This document shows positions 8,443-19,198 of a DNA stretch of 64,000 nucleotides, piece after piece. The stretch is from NCBI GenBank assembly GCA_016928055.1, contig JAFGLM010000015.1, forward strand, positions 62,001 through 126,000. Direction: 5' to 3'. The DNA comes from Gammaproteobacteria bacterium (GTDB lineage Bacteria > Pseudomonadota > Gammaproteobacteria > HTCC5015). The notes beneath the pieces were generated by a model. The model was not told the DNA's origin. It saw nothing but the letters and a program-made list of their open reading frames with translations, and did not search any database. How positions within the stretch are numbered: the first letter of the stretch is position 1; each line of letters starts with the position of its first letter. The translations under genes and the position numbers were made by a program.

Positions 8443-9267
8443 ATGAAGGATGAATTTGATTTGCTGCTGGCGCTGGACGACAGCGAAATCGATCTGGCAG
8501 AGGCCGCGTTAATTATCGCCCGGGATGAATACCCGGAACTGAGTGTCACCAATTACCTTGAAAAAATTGATCAGTTTGCAATTGATGTTGCTGCCCGTCT
8601 CGAACAGGACAGCGACGCTGAAACGATTATCTCGACATTGAATGACTACCTGTTCGATGAACAGGGTTTTAGCGGCAACATGGATAATTATTATGATCCC
8701 AGGAACAGCCTGCTAAACGATGTTATCGATCGTCGCAGCGGAATTCCTATTTCGCTCAGTATCATCTACCTGGAAACCGGCCGTCGACTTGGCCTGGATC
8801 TCGAAGGGGTTTGTTTCCCCGGACATTTTCTGGTGCGTTTTAATGTAGGCCAGGGTTCAATAATACTGGACCCGTTTTTTGGCGGTGTCTCGCTTAGTGA
8901 GGACGAACTGGAATTCAGGTTGTCGCGTTTAGCGGATCATGATCCGTACGAAACGCTGGAAGAACTGCTGGCGCCGGCCAGCAATAAATCCATCCTGGAA
9001 AGAGTGTTACGCAATTTGCGTGGTATCTATATGCAGAACGCGACGCACGAAAAAGCACTGAACGCCTCCAATAAAATCCTGTCGCTGATGCCAGAAAATG
9101 CGCGGGAATATCGATTGCGCGGATCAATTTATCAGGCGATGGATTGTTATTCGCTGGCACTGGCTGATTTTCGACGCTACCTGAAACTCGAACCCGAAAC
9201 CGAAGAATCCGAACGCGTACGGGGCGATATCATCAGATTGCAGAGCGCTCTGCAGCATTTGCATTAA
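8443..9267 (+). CDS. SirB1/YchA family transglutaminase-like protein with TPR repeats
   Basis: A 274-residue protein with the SirB1 N-domain (transglutaminase-like fold): YYDPRNSLLNDVIDRRSGIP followed by GVCFPGHFLVRF, then C-terminal TPR repeats (from about residue 195, EKALNASNKILSLMPENA). The biochemical role of the family is poorly known. It is a cytoplasmic protein found beside hemA/prmC in enterobacteria; here it stands alone, between the porins and the thiamin genes. Confidence 0.88.
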   Translation: MKDEFDLLLALDDSEIDLAEAALIIARDEYPELSVTNYLEKIDQFAIDVAARLEQDSDAETIISTLNDYLFDEQGFSGNMDNYYDPRNSLLNDVIDRRSGIPISLSIIYLETGRRLGLDLEGVCFPGHFLVRFNVGQGSIILDPFFGGVSLSEDELEFRLSRLADHDPYETLEELLAPASNKSILERVLRNLRGIYMQNATHEKALNASNKILSLMPENAREYRLRGSIYQAMDCYSLALADFRRYLKLEPETEESERVRGDIIRLQSALQHLH

Positions 9268-9309
9268 CAAGAGGCCGAAATAAAACCGCAGACAACACAC
9301 ATATATCGC

Positions 9310-9337
9310 TTCATAAGCTGTTCCTCACTTGTATAAT
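9310..9337 (+). promoter_or_regulatory. Sigma70-type promoter upstream of thiD
   Basis: TTCATA (9310-9315) and a perfect TATAAT (9332-9337) with a 16-base spacer, about 80 bases before the thiD start. No TPP riboswitch motif is visible in the leader. Confidence 0.55.
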
Positions 9338-9418
9338 CGCCAACAACCCGAACAATCAAATCTTCGTGATTCCGGACACACCACCATCACAGCCCGTTCG
9401 ACGTGGCATGGTAAATAA

Positions 9419-10243
9419 ATGGAACCCTACACACTCCCTATTGTATTGACAATCGCCGGTAATGATCCAACCGGAGGCGCCGGCCTGTCCGCTGATGTGG
9501 AAGCCATTATCAGTCAGGGCTGCCATGCCTTGCCGGTTCTCAGTTGTATCACTGTGCAGGACACTTGTGATGTGCTGGCAGTTGAAACTGTACACCCGGA
9601 TTTGTTGATCCAACAAGCGCGTACGGTGCTGGAAGACCTGCCGGTTGATGTTATTAAGATCGGATTATTAAGCAGTGAAGAAAACGTCGAAGCCGTACAT
9701 GAATTACTGGTTGATTACGCAGATATTCCGGTGGTACTGGATCCGATTATCAGCGCCGGTGGCGGTAACCTGCTCTGCGATGAAGGGGCGGTTGAAGCCA
9801 TGAAGGATCTTCTGTTCCCATACACCACCATACTGACGCCCAATAGCGAGGAAGCTCGTTTGCTGGTGCCAGGTTCCGATAACGCTCAGTCTGCGATTCC
9901 TTCCCTGTTGGAGATGGGTTGTAAGTGGGTATTGCTGACCGGCACCCACGAAAACACTTCCGAAGTCATCAATCGCCTGTACTCGAGCGACGGTGAGCAT
10001 GAACAATTTAACTGGCCCCGGCTGGAACATACCTATCATGGTTCCGGCTGCACCCTTTCCTCCGCCATTGCCGGATTATTGGCGCAGGGGCTGGATATGA
10101 ATGAAGCCGTTGCGCAGGCTCAGGATTACACCTGGCACGCATTGCAGAATGGTTATCGTCTGGGCATGGGCCAGCGACACCCCAATCGCCTGTTCTGGGC
10201 CGAACAGTCACTGCAGGAAAATGAAGGCAATCAAAACTCCTGA
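9419..10243 (+). CDS. thiD: Hydroxymethylpyrimidine/phosphomethylpyrimidine kinase
   Basis: This 274-residue ribokinase-fold enzyme phosphorylates HMP and HMP-P to HMP-PP in thiamin synthesis. Visible blocks are IAGNDPTGGAGLSAD near the N-terminus, VLDPIISAGGG, LTPNSEEARLL and the anion-hole and catalytic loop HGSGCTLSSA (Asp replaced by Ser-Gly in the usual way for ThiD). It overlaps thiE by 23 bases and is followed by hemL, so the operon joins thiamin and tetrapyrrole synthesis. Confidence 0.92.
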   Translation: MEPYTLPIVLTIAGNDPTGGAGLSADVEAIISQGCHALPVLSCITVQDTCDVLAVETVHPDLLIQQARTVLEDLPVDVIKIGLLSSEENVEAVHELLVDYADIPVVLDPIISAGGGNLLCDEGAVEAMKDLLFPYTTILTPNSEEARLLVPGSDNAQSAIPSLLEMGCKWVLLTGTHENTSEVINRLYSSDGEHEQFNWPRLEHTYHGSGCTLSSAIAGLLAQGLDMNEAVAQAQDYTWHALQNGYRLGMGQRHPNRLFWAEQSLQENEGNQNS

Positions 10244-10877
10244 TTCGCCATTGCGAGGCCTGTATGCCATCGTTGATACGGCACTGCTTGGAGAAAATTT
10301 GCTCTCTGCGGTCGGCGCCTGCCTGCAAGGTGGTTGCAGACTGATTCAGTATCGCGATAAATCAAATAATGCCGCGCAGAGAAAACTGGAAGCGAACGCT
10401 TTACTCAAACTCTGCCGAGAGTTTAATGCACTGCTGATTATTAACGACGATGTGCAGTTGGCAAAAACGGTTGCTGCCGATGGTGTTCATCTTGGCCGTG
10501 ATGACTCATCGATTAACGCCGCTCGCAGACTACTGGGAGAGAAATCGATAATCGGTGCTTCCTGTTATAACCGGCTGGATCTGGCGCATGAGGCAGAAAA
10601 ATCCGGTGCTGACTATGTTGCTTTCGGCAGCGTGTTTTCCTCACCAACCAAACCCAGTGCTGTACATGCGCCGCTGGAACTGATAAACAAAGCCAGGCAA
10701 ACTGTGTCGCTGCCAATTTGCGCCATCGGCGGCATAACCGTTAATAATGCCCACACCGTTATTGAAGCCGGCGCGGATATGCTGGCGGTTATCAGTGAAG
10801 TTTTTGCTACAGCGGAAATTGAAAGCCGGACAAGACGACTGGTTAATCTAATTCAGAATCGTAACTTAGTTTCTTAA
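10221..10877 (+). CDS. thiE: Thiamin-phosphate synthase
   Basis: A 218-residue TIM barrel that condenses HMP-PP with thiazole phosphate. Signature blocks are LIQYRDKS (pyrophosphate binding), [34 protein letters not shown] and CAIGGI. The start is the internal ATG at 10221, inside thiD. The frame stays open farther upstream, but those codons read as out-of-frame thiD sequence. Confidence 0.93.
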   Translation: MKAIKTPDSPLRGLYAIVDTALLGENLLSAVGACLQGGCRLIQYRDKSNNAAQRKLEANALLKLCREFNALLIINDDVQLAKTVAADGVHLGRDDSSINAARRLLGEKSIIGASCYNRLDLAHEAEKSGADYVAFGSVFSSPTKPSAVHAPLELINKARQTVSLPICAIGGITVNNAHTVIEAGADMLAVISEVFATAEIESRTRRLVNLIQNRNLVS

Positions 10878-10878
10878 T

Positions 10879-12162
10879 ATGAACACTTCAGATAATTTGT
10901 TTGCACAAGCTCAACAGTTTATCCCCGGCGGTGTCAATTCACCGGTCCGCGCATTTAAAGGTGTTGGTGGTAATCCCTTGTTTATTCAGCGTGCCGCAGG
11001 CGCTTATATTTATGACGCCGACAACAAACAGTATATTGATTATGTCGGTTCATGGGGGCCGATGATTCTGGGTCATGCACATCCTGAAGTCATTGCAGCG
11101 GTTAAACAGGCGATTGAAAACGGTTTGAGTTTTGGTGCGCCCACTGAAATTGAAACCGAGCTGGCAAAAAAAATCTGTCAGCTGATGCCGTCTATTGAAC
11201 TGGTTCGCATGGTCAGTTCCGGAACGGAAGCCACCATGAGTGCTATCCGACTGGCGCGCGCTTATACCGGGCGGGATAAAATTTTAAAATTTGAAGGTTG
11301 TTACCATGGACATGGTGATTCGTTTTTAATAAAAGCGGGGTCCGGTGCACTGACGCTGGGTATTCCAACCTCGCCCGGCGTTCCAAAATCGCTGGCCGCT
11401 GATACCTTAACAGTGCCTTATAACGACCTGGGTGCCGTTAACAGTTTATTCAAACAGTGCGGCGCTGAGATTGCTGCTATCATTGTTGAACCGGTTGCCG
11501 GCAATATGAACTGCATTCCACCGTTGCCTGATTTTCTGCCGGGACTGAGAGCGATTTGTAATCAATACAACAGCCTGCTGGTTTTCGATGAAGTGATGAC
11601 CGGCTTTCGCGTTTCATTAGGCGGCGCACAAAATCTTTTCGATGTAAAACCGGATCTGACGACACTGGGTAAAGTGATTGGCGGTGGTATGCCGGTTGGA
11701 GCCTTTGGTGGTCGCAAAGATATCATGCAACAACTCGCACCACTCGGTCCGGTTTATCAGGCCGGTACCTTATCCGGTAATCCGGTAGCGATGAGTGCCG
11801 GTTTAAAAACACTCGAACTCATCAGCACACCAGGTTTTTATGAAAAATTAAAAGATAAAACAGAGCATCTGCTTCAGGACATCAAAACAGTTGCAGACAA
11901 ACAGAATATTCCTCTTGCTTACAATGCTGTGGGCGGTATGTTTGGTTTGTTTTTTACTGATCAAAATACTGTGAATAATTTTAATGATGTCAGTCAGTGC
12001 AATTCTGAACGATTCAAACACTTTTTCCACGGCATGCTCAAGCAGGGTGTGTATCTTGCTCCCTCTGCGTACGAAGCAGGATTTGTTTCCTCTTCGCACA
12101 CCGAGGACGACATAGAAAAAACAATTTCCACCGCGAGTAAGGTGTTGGCCGGATTATCGTAA
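10879..12162 (+). CDS. hemL: Glutamate-1-semialdehyde 2,1-aminomutase
   Basis: A 427-residue PLP enzyme of the class III aminotransferase fold that makes 5-aminolevulinate in the C5 pathway. It shows [18 protein letters not shown] at the N-terminus, [39 protein letters not shown] and the PLP lysine block [16 protein letters not shown]. It begins one base after thiE stops, and mntP follows 12 bases after it. Confidence 0.95.
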   Translation: MNTSDNLFAQAQQFIPGGVNSPVRAFKGVGGNPLFIQRAAGAYIYDADNKQYIDYVGSWGPMILGHAHPEVIAAVKQAIENGLSFGAPTEIETELAKKICQLMPSIELVRMVSSGTEATMSAIRLARAYTGRDKILKFEGCYHGHGDSFLIKAGSGALTLGIPTSPGVPKSLAADTLTVPYNDLGAVNSLFKQCGAEIAAIIVEPVAGNMNCIPPLPDFLPGLRAICNQYNSLLVFDEVMTGFRVSLGGAQNLFDVKPDLTTLGKVIGGGMPVGAFGGRKDIMQQLAPLGPVYQAGTLSGNPVAMSAGLKTLELISTPGFYEKLKDKTEHLLQDIKTVADKQNIPLAYNAVGGMFGLFFTDQNTVNNFNDVSQCNSERFKHFFHGMLKQGVYLAPSAYEAGFVSSSHTEDDIEKTISTASKVLAGLS

Positions 12163-12174
12163 TTACCTCAACAA

Positions 12175-12732
12175 ATGAATTTAATTGAAATAATCATTAT
12201 TGCCATCGGTTTGGCTATGGATGCCTCTGCAGTATCTTTGGTGGCCGCCGCATCGGGATTTGCGCAAGATTCACGCTCATCGTTTCGTCTGGCTTTTCAT
12301 TTTGGTTTGTTTCAGTTCTTAATGCCCGTTCTGGGTTGGTTGCTGGGCATAAGCTTTGTGCAATACTTTTCAGCATATGACCACTGGATTGCTTTTGGAC
12401 TTTTGACTTATGTTGGCGGGCGGATGATTCGATCCGGGTGGAACCCGGATATAGAAGGTTATGCCAGAGATCCCTCGCGTGGATTTACCTTAATCCTGTT
12501 GAGCCTGGCGACCAGTATTGATGCCCTGGCCATCGGCCTGAGTCTGGCAATGCTGGAAGTGAATATCTGGTATCCAAGCGTCATTATCGGCATTATTACT
12601 GCCTCACTTTCCTTTATTTCAATACTGATTGGACGAAAGATAGGCGCGCTAATCGGCAAGCGTATGGAAATTTTTGGTGGATGCATTCTGATTATTATTG
12701 GTATTCGAATTTTGGTTACGCATTTGATGTAG
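12175..12732 (+). CDS. mntP: Manganese efflux pump MntP
   Basis: A 185-residue inner-membrane protein with six hydrophobic segments made of two related halves. Each half has the family's acidic motif: GLAMDASAVSL near residue 13 and TSIDALAIGLSLA near residue 118. MntP exports Mn(II). Many mntP genes have a yybP-ykoY Mn riboswitch. None fits here, because hemL ends only 12 bases upstream, so expression probably follows the thiD-thiE-hemL transcript. Confidence 0.92.
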   Translation: MNLIEIIIIAIGLAMDASAVSLVAAASGFAQDSRSSFRLAFHFGLFQFLMPVLGWLLGISFVQYFSAYDHWIAFGLLTYVGGRMIRSGWNPDIEGYARDPSRGFTLILLSLATSIDALAIGLSLAMLEVNIWYPSVIIGIITASLSFISILIGRKIGALIGKRMEIFGGCILIIIGIRILVTHLM

Positions 12733-12733
12733 C

Positions 12734-12761
12734 CAGACCTGCTCCATGAGAAGCAGGCCTG
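12734..12761. terminator. Possible terminator hairpin after mntP
   Basis: A ten-base stem with one mismatch (CAGACCTGCT/AGCAGGCCTG, 8-base loop) lies between convergent mntP and the MerR gene. No T-tract follows on either strand, so termination is only suggested. Confidence 0.35.
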
Positions 12762-12783
12762 ACATCAATAAAAAATCAATGCA

Positions 12784-13305
12784 TCATGATCTCGCGTATT
12801 CTCGAATTTTTTTGATCTCAGCTGCATCGATATTTAAAGACTGCAGAAATTCCTGATGCGCTTCGGGTTCCAGTTTTTCAAATTGCCTGTGCCAGTTACG
12901 CATATCGTCGTCTTCCATGCCGGCGGCCCGCATGATCTCGATCCAACGTTCTTTTGTTACCATCTTTTCCTCCAGTAATTCAGGGTGTTCCAGAAAATTA
13001 ACGATGGCTCTTTGTTGACGGCGCAGTTTCTGTATTTCGCGCTCCAGGCTGGAGAACTGCCTGCGCAGAATCTCTTCATGAGAATCCCCTTTATTTTGCT
13101 CGATCAACGATGGGATATCAGCGACCGGCACACCAAAAGAACGATACGCCATAATATTTTCAAATCGTTCGACTTCGCTGTCTCCGTACCAGCGATATCC
13201 GTTATTCGACCGGCAGGCCGGCTGCAACAACCCCTGTCTTTCGTAGTAAAGTATCGTCGCCCGCGAAACCCGGAACCGCTTGGCAAGATTTGAAACCGTC
13301 AGCAT
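12784..13305 (-). CDS. MerR family transcriptional regulator
   Basis: A 173-residue regulator. The N-terminal winged-helix domain shows LTVSNLAKRFRVSRATILYY and LLQPACRSNNGYRWY, followed by a coiled-coil dimerisation helix (about 70-110). The C-terminal part has no cysteine cluster, so a metal-sensing role of the MerR/CueR kind is not supported. It follows the iron alcohol dehydrogenase gene by about 70 bases on the same strand and could regulate it or itself. Confidence 0.85.
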   Translation of the reverse strand: MLTVSNLAKRFRVSRATILYYERQGLLQPACRSNNGYRWYGDSEVERFENIMAYRSFGVPVADIPSLIEQNKGDSHEEILRRQFSSLEREIQKLRRQQRAIVNFLEHPELLEEKMVTKERWIEIMRAAGMEDDDMRNWHRQFEKLEPEAHQEFLQSLNIDAAEIKKIREYARS

Positions 13306-13376
13306 TTGAGCCTCCTGTCTAACTCAGAAGCGAGTTTGAACCCTGAACTTATAGTCAGGTAAAGAATTAAATTGCC

Positions 13377-14546
13377 TTACAGTCTTTCGTCAAGAATCTG
13401 GATTTTTTCTTCCAGAGTAAATGAAACTGGATGTTCTTTTTCATTAGTCGCTTTCGCTATCTTCTCAACATCGGTCGATTGAACACCATACTGGCCAAGC
13501 GTGGGTATTTCCAGTTCAATAACAAATCTTTGAAGCTGATCGGCAAAGTAGTGCAGGTAATACTCTGTGTTTCTATTCTCTTGACCGGAAAACAATATTC
13601 CTAATTTCCTGTATTTATCAACAGCCACAGGATTTGTATTCTCTTTCAATAATTTTTCGATTGTCAGTTTGTTTACAACAGGCATCAATGTGCCACACAC
13701 CACTCCATGTGGAATATGAAAAAACCCTCCAAGCGGTGATGCATAACCATGTACAAGTCCAAGGCCGGCATTGGCAAGTGTTACTCCCGAAAGAAAGGCG
13801 GCAAAAGCCATGCCCGAGCGAGCCTCGATATTATTACTCTCCTCACAAACCTTCATCAGGTATTTCTTAATGTTGACGATTCCTTCAAAGGCCAGTGCAT
13901 CAGTCAGCAAATTTGCCTTAATAGACAAATACGATTCCAACAGCTGAGAAAAGGCATCCATTCCGCTTGCTGCTGTAATTCCGCGTGGACAGTCCAGCAT
14001 AAGCTCAGGATCGATTACGGCGAGGTCGGGAATGAAATTATCGTGACGCAACGACTTTTTAAATCCACCCATGCCTACTTTTGAAATGACTGCATTTTTT
14101 GTAGCTTCACTTCCGGTGCCGGACGTTGTAGGAATGGCAATGAAAGGTATCTTATTACCAGGGTGAATTTTTTCACCCACACCCTCCAAATAGTGAAAGA
14201 CAGAATCCTTTATCGTGAGCATTGCTGAAATTGCTTTTCCCGCATCAATGACACTGCCCCCACCAATTGAAACAACCGCGTTTAAGCCTTTATCGCCATA
14301 AATATCCACGGCCGTATCCACGATGTCCGGAGAAGGCTCTTCAGGTATTCTGCACACAGAATAGGTAATTTTAGATTTATGAAGATCGTCATAGAATGTC
14401 GCAGCCTTATGAGTGCGATCAAAAGAATCGCGTCCTGTAACGATAAGAATATTTTTACCAAAGCCGCTGACAATTCCGGGCAATTCGGAAAGTTTACCGG
14501 CTCCAAAAACGATTGCTGGAAATGGAGAGAAACTAAAAGAATTCAT
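13377..14546 (-). CDS. Iron-containing alcohol dehydrogenase
   Basis: A 389-residue group III (Fe-dependent) alcohol dehydrogenase. NAD(P)-binding blocks are GGGSVIDAGKAISA and PTTSGTGSEAT. Metal ligands appear in DPELMLDCP (Asp), GMDAFSQLLESYL (His position replaced by Gln-Leu context, Asp retained) and LVHGYASPLGGFFHIPHGVVC (two His). The substrate is probably a short primary alcohol or aldehyde, but cannot be fixed from sequence. It lies between a diguanylate cyclase and a MerR regulator, all on the minus strand. Confidence 0.85.
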   Translation of the reverse strand: MNSFSFSPFPAIVFGAGKLSELPGIVSGFGKNILIVTGRDSFDRTHKAATFYDDLHKSKITYSVCRIPEEPSPDIVDTAVDIYGDKGLNAVVSIGGGSVIDAGKAISAMLTIKDSVFHYLEGVGEKIHPGNKIPFIAIPTTSGTGSEATKNAVISKVGMGGFKKSLRHDNFIPDLAVIDPELMLDCPRGITAASGMDAFSQLLESYLSIKANLLTDALAFEGIVNIKKYLMKVCEESNNIEARSGMAFAAFLSGVTLANAGLGLVHGYASPLGGFFHIPHGVVCGTLMPVVNKLTIEKLLKENTNPVAVDKYRKLGILFSGQENRNTEYYLHYFADQLQRFVIELEIPTLGQYGVQSTDVEKIAKATNEKEHPVSFTLEEKIQILDERL

Positions 14547-14559
14547 CGGAATTTAAGAA

Positions 14560-15762
14560 TCAGGTTTTATCCGCCCCCAGCGGCTCACATTTAACATTAT
14601 TACGCCCGGCAGCTTTGGCGTTATACAACGCTTCATCGGCTTTTTTCAGTAACATTTCTTTGGTGACGTCCTTGCCGGGATAAGTGCCGGTCACGCCCAG
14701 ACTGACTGTGACATAAGAACTGACTGCAGAAGTGGGATGAATCAGTTTCATTTTAATTATTTCGATACGTATTTCTTCAGCAAGACTCATCGCGCCTTCA
14801 ACGGTCGTGCTCGGCAATAGAACGATAAATTCTTCGCCGCCATAGCGCGCAACCAGATCGGTAGGTCGTTTTAATGAATCACGAATGGCTATTGCCAGTT
14901 TTTGCAGGCACTCGTCACCCGCAACATGACCCAATTCATCGTTGTAGTTCTTAAAAAAATCAACGTCGATCATGATCATGGATAAAGCGGAGTTTTCGCG
15001 ACTGGCACGCGAAAACTCGGAAACAAATCGGTTATCGAAATAGCGCCTGTTAGCAACCTGAGTCAGACTGTCGGTGGCTGATAATTGCGTTAGTTCTTCA
15101 TTCAGTACATGCAGACGCGCATTGCTTTGTTTTAATGAATTGGCCAGTGACTGATTTTCAAGCTGCAATCGAAATGAATTAAACAATGCGCGGCTGACCT
15201 GGTGGGCGAATAACCACATTGCCACCATAAAAATAATCAGAAACACACCGAGAACGACATTAATGGTTTGCTTCTGCAGCAACAACCAGGCAATAGTCGG
15301 TAATAAGACACCTAGTTGAAAAACACAATATACGACTGTGCGTATCGCGAGGGTAATACCGGCTGATGCAAGAGAGATTAAAAGAATTATCAGGAATATA
15401 TGATATTGCTCCGGCACACCATTCAACATAATGGTCAAGCCGGTACTCCAACCCAAACCCAGCGCTGCGGCACTGACCAGGATGGCATAGAACCAATGCT
15501 GGTAATTGATCGCTTGCGAATGTTGGCGATTAAAATTGATATGTAAAATATATTGAGCAAGAAACAGGACGCTTAATACGCACCACCAGATCAGAACCGA
15601 GTTACCTTCAACCAGATCCCCAAACACCAGCGCAACAAAACTGGCCAACAGAAAACTCATCACGGCGCTGGTTGGTATTTGCGCCATCAACATCTTGATT
15701 TGCTCCGCCAGGACAGAGCTCGCGATGGATTGTTCGTTTAATAGTGGCGCAGGCGCTTGCAT
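14560..15762 (-). CDS. Membrane diguanylate cyclase (GGDEF)
   Basis: A 400-residue protein. The N-terminal half (about 35-200) has several membrane helices and no recognised sensor domain. A short coiled coil (ENQSLANSLKQSNARLHVLN) leads to a GGDEF domain. The active site is RYGGEEFIVLLPS, so cyclic-di-GMP synthesis is expected. The inhibitory I-site RPTD lies five residues before GGEEF, so product feedback is likely. The metal-binding block MIMIDVDFFKNYND is intact. It lies downstream of gcvPB on the same strand with a 124-base gap. Confidence 0.92.
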   Translation of the reverse strand: MQAPAPLLNEQSIASSVLAEQIKMLMAQIPTSAVMSFLLASFVALVFGDLVEGNSVLIWWCVLSVLFLAQYILHINFNRQHSQAINYQHWFYAILVSAAALGLGWSTGLTIMLNGVPEQYHIFLIILLISLASAGITLAIRTVVYCVFQLGVLLPTIAWLLLQKQTINVVLGVFLIIFMVAMWLFAHQVSRALFNSFRLQLENQSLANSLKQSNARLHVLNEELTQLSATDSLTQVANRRYFDNRFVSEFSRASRENSALSMIMIDVDFFKNYNDELGHVAGDECLQKLAIAIRDSLKRPTDLVARYGGEEFIVLLPSTTVEGAMSLAEEIRIEIIKMKLIHPTSAVSSYVTVSLGVTGTYPGKDVTKEMLLKKADEALYNAKAAGRNNVKCEPLGADKT

Positions 15763-15886
15763 TGTTAGTATCCGTTTATCGCTTCAGGCGCTCCCAAATA
15801 ATCAGCCGTACTTAAGGCATACACATTCTCACACAGCAACCCGCATCATACCGGCTGACAACAACAAGAACCAGCCGCGACCCGCT

Positions 15887-17344
15887 TTAGTCTGCTTTCC
15901 AGACCAGATCCAGTTCTTTGGCGGCGCGCACATCGTCCAGTCGTTGTACCGGCATACTATAAGGCGCACCCAGCACCAACTCTGCATTGGTTTCGGCTTC
16001 GTGCAGAATCTCGGCCATGGCTTCGAGAAAACGATCCAGTTCGCCTTTACTTTCAGTTTCGGTCGGTTCAATCAACAGGCATTCCGGGACCAACAACGGA
16101 AAATAAGTGGTCGGCGCATGAAAGCCCTTGTCCAGTAAGCGCTTGGCAAAGGCCATGGCATTCACGCCGCAGGTCTTAGCCTGGCGTTTCAACGTCAGGA
16201 CAAATTCATGACCGGCCCGACGTTTTGGATAGGCCATATCAAACCCAAGCTGTTTTAATTTCGCCTGTAAATAGTTTGCGTTCAGGCTGGCAAATTCAGC
16301 GATGCGTGGCATACCGGCACGACCCAAAAGACGCATATAGATATACGCACGGATCAGTACTCCGACATTGCCCATAAAACCCGACAAGCGGCCGATACTG
16401 CTCGGTATCTCCTGCTCTGTCATCCAGTAATACTGGTTATCGGTATTACATCCAATCACCGGCACGGGCAGATAGGGCAGTAACCGCTCACCGACACCGA
16501 CCGCACCGGCGCCCGGTCCACCGCCACCATGCGGAGTGGAAAAAGTTTTATGCAAATTCATATGAATCACATCGAAGCCCATATCACCCGGCCGGACTTT
16601 ACCCAGAATGGCATTCATATTGGCGCCGTCGTAATACAGCAAACCACCCGCCTGATGTACCAGATCGGCAATCTCATGAATATGTCGTTCGAAGACACCC
16701 AGGGTTGAAGGATTAGTCAACATGATGCCCGCGATATCCGGACCCAAAGCGGCTTGCAGCGCTTGAATATCGACATCACCGTCTTCGGCGGTGGGAATTT
16801 CTTTCACCTGATAACCGCACATCATGGCGGTTGCCGGATTGGTACCGTGTGCTGCATCCGGTACCAGAATCACCTTGCGTTGCGTATCGCCGCGCGCCGC
16901 ATGATAAGCCTGGATCATTGCTACACCGGCAAACTCACCCTGCGCACCGGCCATCGGTGTCAGCGAAATGCCCTGCATGCCAGAAACTTCTTTCAACATT
17001 TCCTGCAATTCATACAGGCTTTGCAATAAACCCTGGCTGAATTGAAGCGGCGCATAAGGGTGATGGTTTAAAAACCCCGGCAACATGGCCAGCTCATTAC
17101 AGATGCGCGGGTTGTATTTCATGGTGCAGGAACCCAACGGATAAAAATGGGTGTCGATTGAAAAATTCTTTTTAGATAAGGAGGTGTAATGTCTGACAAC
17201 CTCCAGCTCCGACACTTCGGGTAACAGCAGTTTTGATTTGCGAAGACTGTTTGCCGGCAACGACTTGAGCAAAGTGTCCGCTGACACATTCGGACTTTGC
17301 GAACCGGTCTTACGGCCCGCTTTTGAATAATTAAAAATCAGCAT
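15887..17344 (-). CDS. gcvPB: Glycine dehydrogenase (decarboxylating) subunit 2
   Basis: A 485-residue PLP-containing subunit of the split P-protein, which decarboxylates glycine and passes the aminomethyl group to GcvH. The PLP lysine block is [32 protein letters not shown] and [11 protein letters not shown] are also typical. I chose the ATG at 17344 ([14 protein letters not shown]), which matches family starts. The longer frame uses TTG at 17365, inside the gcvPA stop. It is the last gene of the gcv operon. Confidence 0.95.
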   Translation of the reverse strand: MLIFNYSKAGRKTGSQSPNVSADTLLKSLPANSLRKSKLLLPEVSELEVVRHYTSLSKKNFSIDTHFYPLGSCTMKYNPRICNELAMLPGFLNHHPYAPLQFSQGLLQSLYELQEMLKEVSGMQGISLTPMAGAQGEFAGVAMIQAYHAARGDTQRKVILVPDAAHGTNPATAMMCGYQVKEIPTAEDGDVDIQALQAALGPDIAGIMLTNPSTLGVFERHIHEIADLVHQAGGLLYYDGANMNAILGKVRPGDMGFDVIHMNLHKTFSTPHGGGGPGAGAVGVGERLLPYLPVPVIGCNTDNQYYWMTEQEIPSSIGRLSGFMGNVGVLIRAYIYMRLLGRAGMPRIAEFASLNANYLQAKLKQLGFDMAYPKRRAGHEFVLTLKRQAKTCGVNAMAFAKRLLDKGFHAPTTYFPLLVPECLLIEPTETESKGELDRFLEAMAEILHEAETNAELVLGAPYSMPVQRLDDVRAAKELDLVWKAD

Positions 17345-17361
17345 AATTGATTCCGTTGTTA

Positions 17362-18720
17362 TCAAGCCAGCGCTTGCTGCAAAGTGTTTTTATATAATTC
17401 GATATCGTCATCGGTTTTGGTTTCGGTAACACAAACTAAAAGCGCTTCACCTAATTCCGGATAGTCTTTTTTCAGGTTATAGCCGGGCAGAATGCCTTGC
17501 GCGTAAAACACCGCCATGACATCTTCCACCGGTTTGTTTAAACGCAGCACGCATTCATGAAAACCGGGCGAGGTAAAAACCACTTCAACACCCTTTAAAG
17601 AACCAACGGCCTGAATCAATGCATTTCGATTGGCATAACATTGTGCAGCGATGCGGCGCAAACCTTCCGGCCCCATAATCGCCATATAGATAGCTGAGGC
17701 GGTCACCACCAAACCCTGGTTGGTACAGATATTGGAAGTCGCTTTTGAGCGCCGAATATGCTGCTCACGCGCCTGCAATGTCAGCACAAAACCTTCGTGG
17801 CCGTTGATATCCTGCGTGCGCCCAACGATGCGTCCGGGCATCTGCCGCACAATCTCATTTTTACAGCACATAAAACCATAATAGGGTCCGCCGCAGGAAA
17901 GCGGCGCACCCAGAGGCTGGCCGTCACCACAGGCAATATCAGCACCGTTCTGACCCCATTCGCCCGGCGGCTTTAATGCGGCCATTAATAATGGATTAAC
18001 TGCAGCAATCATTAGTGCATTTTGTTGATGAGCCCAATCCGTCAACTCATCAACATTTTCAAGGCAACCAAAAAAATTCGGTTGCTGAATTACTAAGGCT
18101 GCAAATTCCTGGCTCTCATGTTGTTTAAGGCTGCCGGCCAGACTGTTACCGGCTTCTGTGCAATACGGCAACTCGATGAGTTCAATCTGCTGATTTTTTA
18201 CAATCGCATTGATGCAGGCTCTATAAACAGGGTTAACGGTCCCCGCCACAAGCACGCGCCTGGTTTTGCATTTTCGATTGGCCCGAATCGCCATTAAGAC
18301 CGCTTCCGCCAGCGCTGAAGCACCGTCATAAAGAGACGCGTTGGAAATATCCATCGCCATCAAACCCGCCATCATGGTTTGATATTCGTAAATCAGCTGC
18401 AAAGTCCCCTGACTGGCTTCTGCCTGATAGGGTGTATAGGCGCTGTAAAATTCACCGCGCGATGCAATCTGCCAGACTGCAGAAGGAATATGGTGTTCGT
18501 AGGCACCGGCACCGATAAAACAAAGCGGCGAACCGTCCTGGTTGGCCCGCACCTGCATCGTTCGCCGCAAGGCCATTTCGCTGACCGCTTCCGGAATAGC
18601 ATCAATCGTTTTTATACGCAGCTTTTTCGGAATCTCATCAAACAACTGGTCCAGTTGTTTGATGCCGATCGCAGACAGCATGCTGCTTATTTCTTCTTCG
18701 GTATGCGGAATATAGGGCAT
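17362..18720 (-). CDS. gcvPA: Glycine dehydrogenase (decarboxylating) subunit 1
   Basis: A 452-residue first half of the split P-protein. It begins [15 protein letters not shown], with [36 protein letters not shown] and [16 protein letters not shown] as family hallmarks. It pairs with GcvPB as a heterotetramer. The gene order gcvT-gcvH-gcvPA-gcvPB on one strand suits a single riboswitch-controlled transcript. Confidence 0.95.
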   Translation of the reverse strand: MPYIPHTEEEISSMLSAIGIKQLDQLFDEIPKKLRIKTIDAIPEAVSEMALRRTMQVRANQDGSPLCFIGAGAYEHHIPSAVWQIASRGEFYSAYTPYQAEASQGTLQLIYEYQTMMAGLMAMDISNASLYDGASALAEAVLMAIRANRKCKTRRVLVAGTVNPVYRACINAIVKNQQIELIELPYCTEAGNSLAGSLKQHESQEFAALVIQQPNFFGCLENVDELTDWAHQQNALMIAAVNPLLMAALKPPGEWGQNGADIACGDGQPLGAPLSCGGPYYGFMCCKNEIVRQMPGRIVGRTQDINGHEGFVLTLQAREQHIRRSKATSNICTNQGLVVTASAIYMAIMGPEGLRRIAAQCYANRNALIQAVGSLKGVEVVFTSPGFHECVLRLNKPVEDVMAVFYAQGILPGYNLKKDYPELGEALLVCVTETKTDDDIELYKNTLQQALA

Positions 18721-18781
18721 TCGCGAGCGCGCCTTATGAACAAATTTGAATAACGGTTTTTTTGTTTGCTACAGAAATCAA

Positions 18782-19177
18782 TCAGTCTTCTTCTGCCGCC
18801 AGTAGATCAACATACTCATCGAAATCCAGCAATGCATCCAGCGCTTCAGTATCGTCCGAACGCAAGCGGAATAACCAGCCTTCGGTATAGGGATCAGAAT
18901 TCCCCAACTCGGGCGACTCAACCAGCGCGTCATTGATTTCAGTCACCTCGCCACTTAAGGGGCTGTAAACATCGGAAGCCGCTTTGACTGATTCAACCAC
19001 ACAACAGGCAACGCCCGCTTCGACTTCGGCACCCACTTCCGGCAACTCAACAAAAACCAGATCACCCAGCGCTGACTGCGCGTGATCGGTTATGCCCACG
19101 GTATATTCGCCGTCGCCCTCTTCACGTACCCACTCATGATCTTTGGTATATCTCAAATCATCCGGAATCATTGTCAT
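18782..19177 (-). CDS. gcvH: Glycine cleavage system H protein
   Basis: The 131-residue lipoyl carrier shuttles the aminomethyl group between P-, T- and L-proteins. The lipoylation site is the Lys in [17 protein letters not shown], and the N-terminus ([10 protein letters not shown]) is typical. It lies between gcvT (21 bases upstream) and gcvPA. Confidence 0.96.
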   Translation of the reverse strand: MTMIPDDLRYTKDHEWVREEGDGEYTVGITDHAQSALGDLVFVELPEVGAEVEAGVACCVVESVKAASDVYSPLSGEVTEINDALVESPELGNSDPYTEGWLFRLRSDDTEALDALLDFDEYVDLLAAEED

Positions 19178-19198
19178 CTTGTTCTACTCCAGGGTTAA

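Noticed and set aside
9268..9418. Possible TPP riboswitch before thiD
   Set aside because: The conserved TPP aptamer blocks are not visible; an ordinary sigma70 promoter explains the gap.
12163..12174. Possible Mn (yybP-ykoY) riboswitch before mntP
   Set aside because: Only 12 bases separate hemL and mntP, so no aptamer fits.
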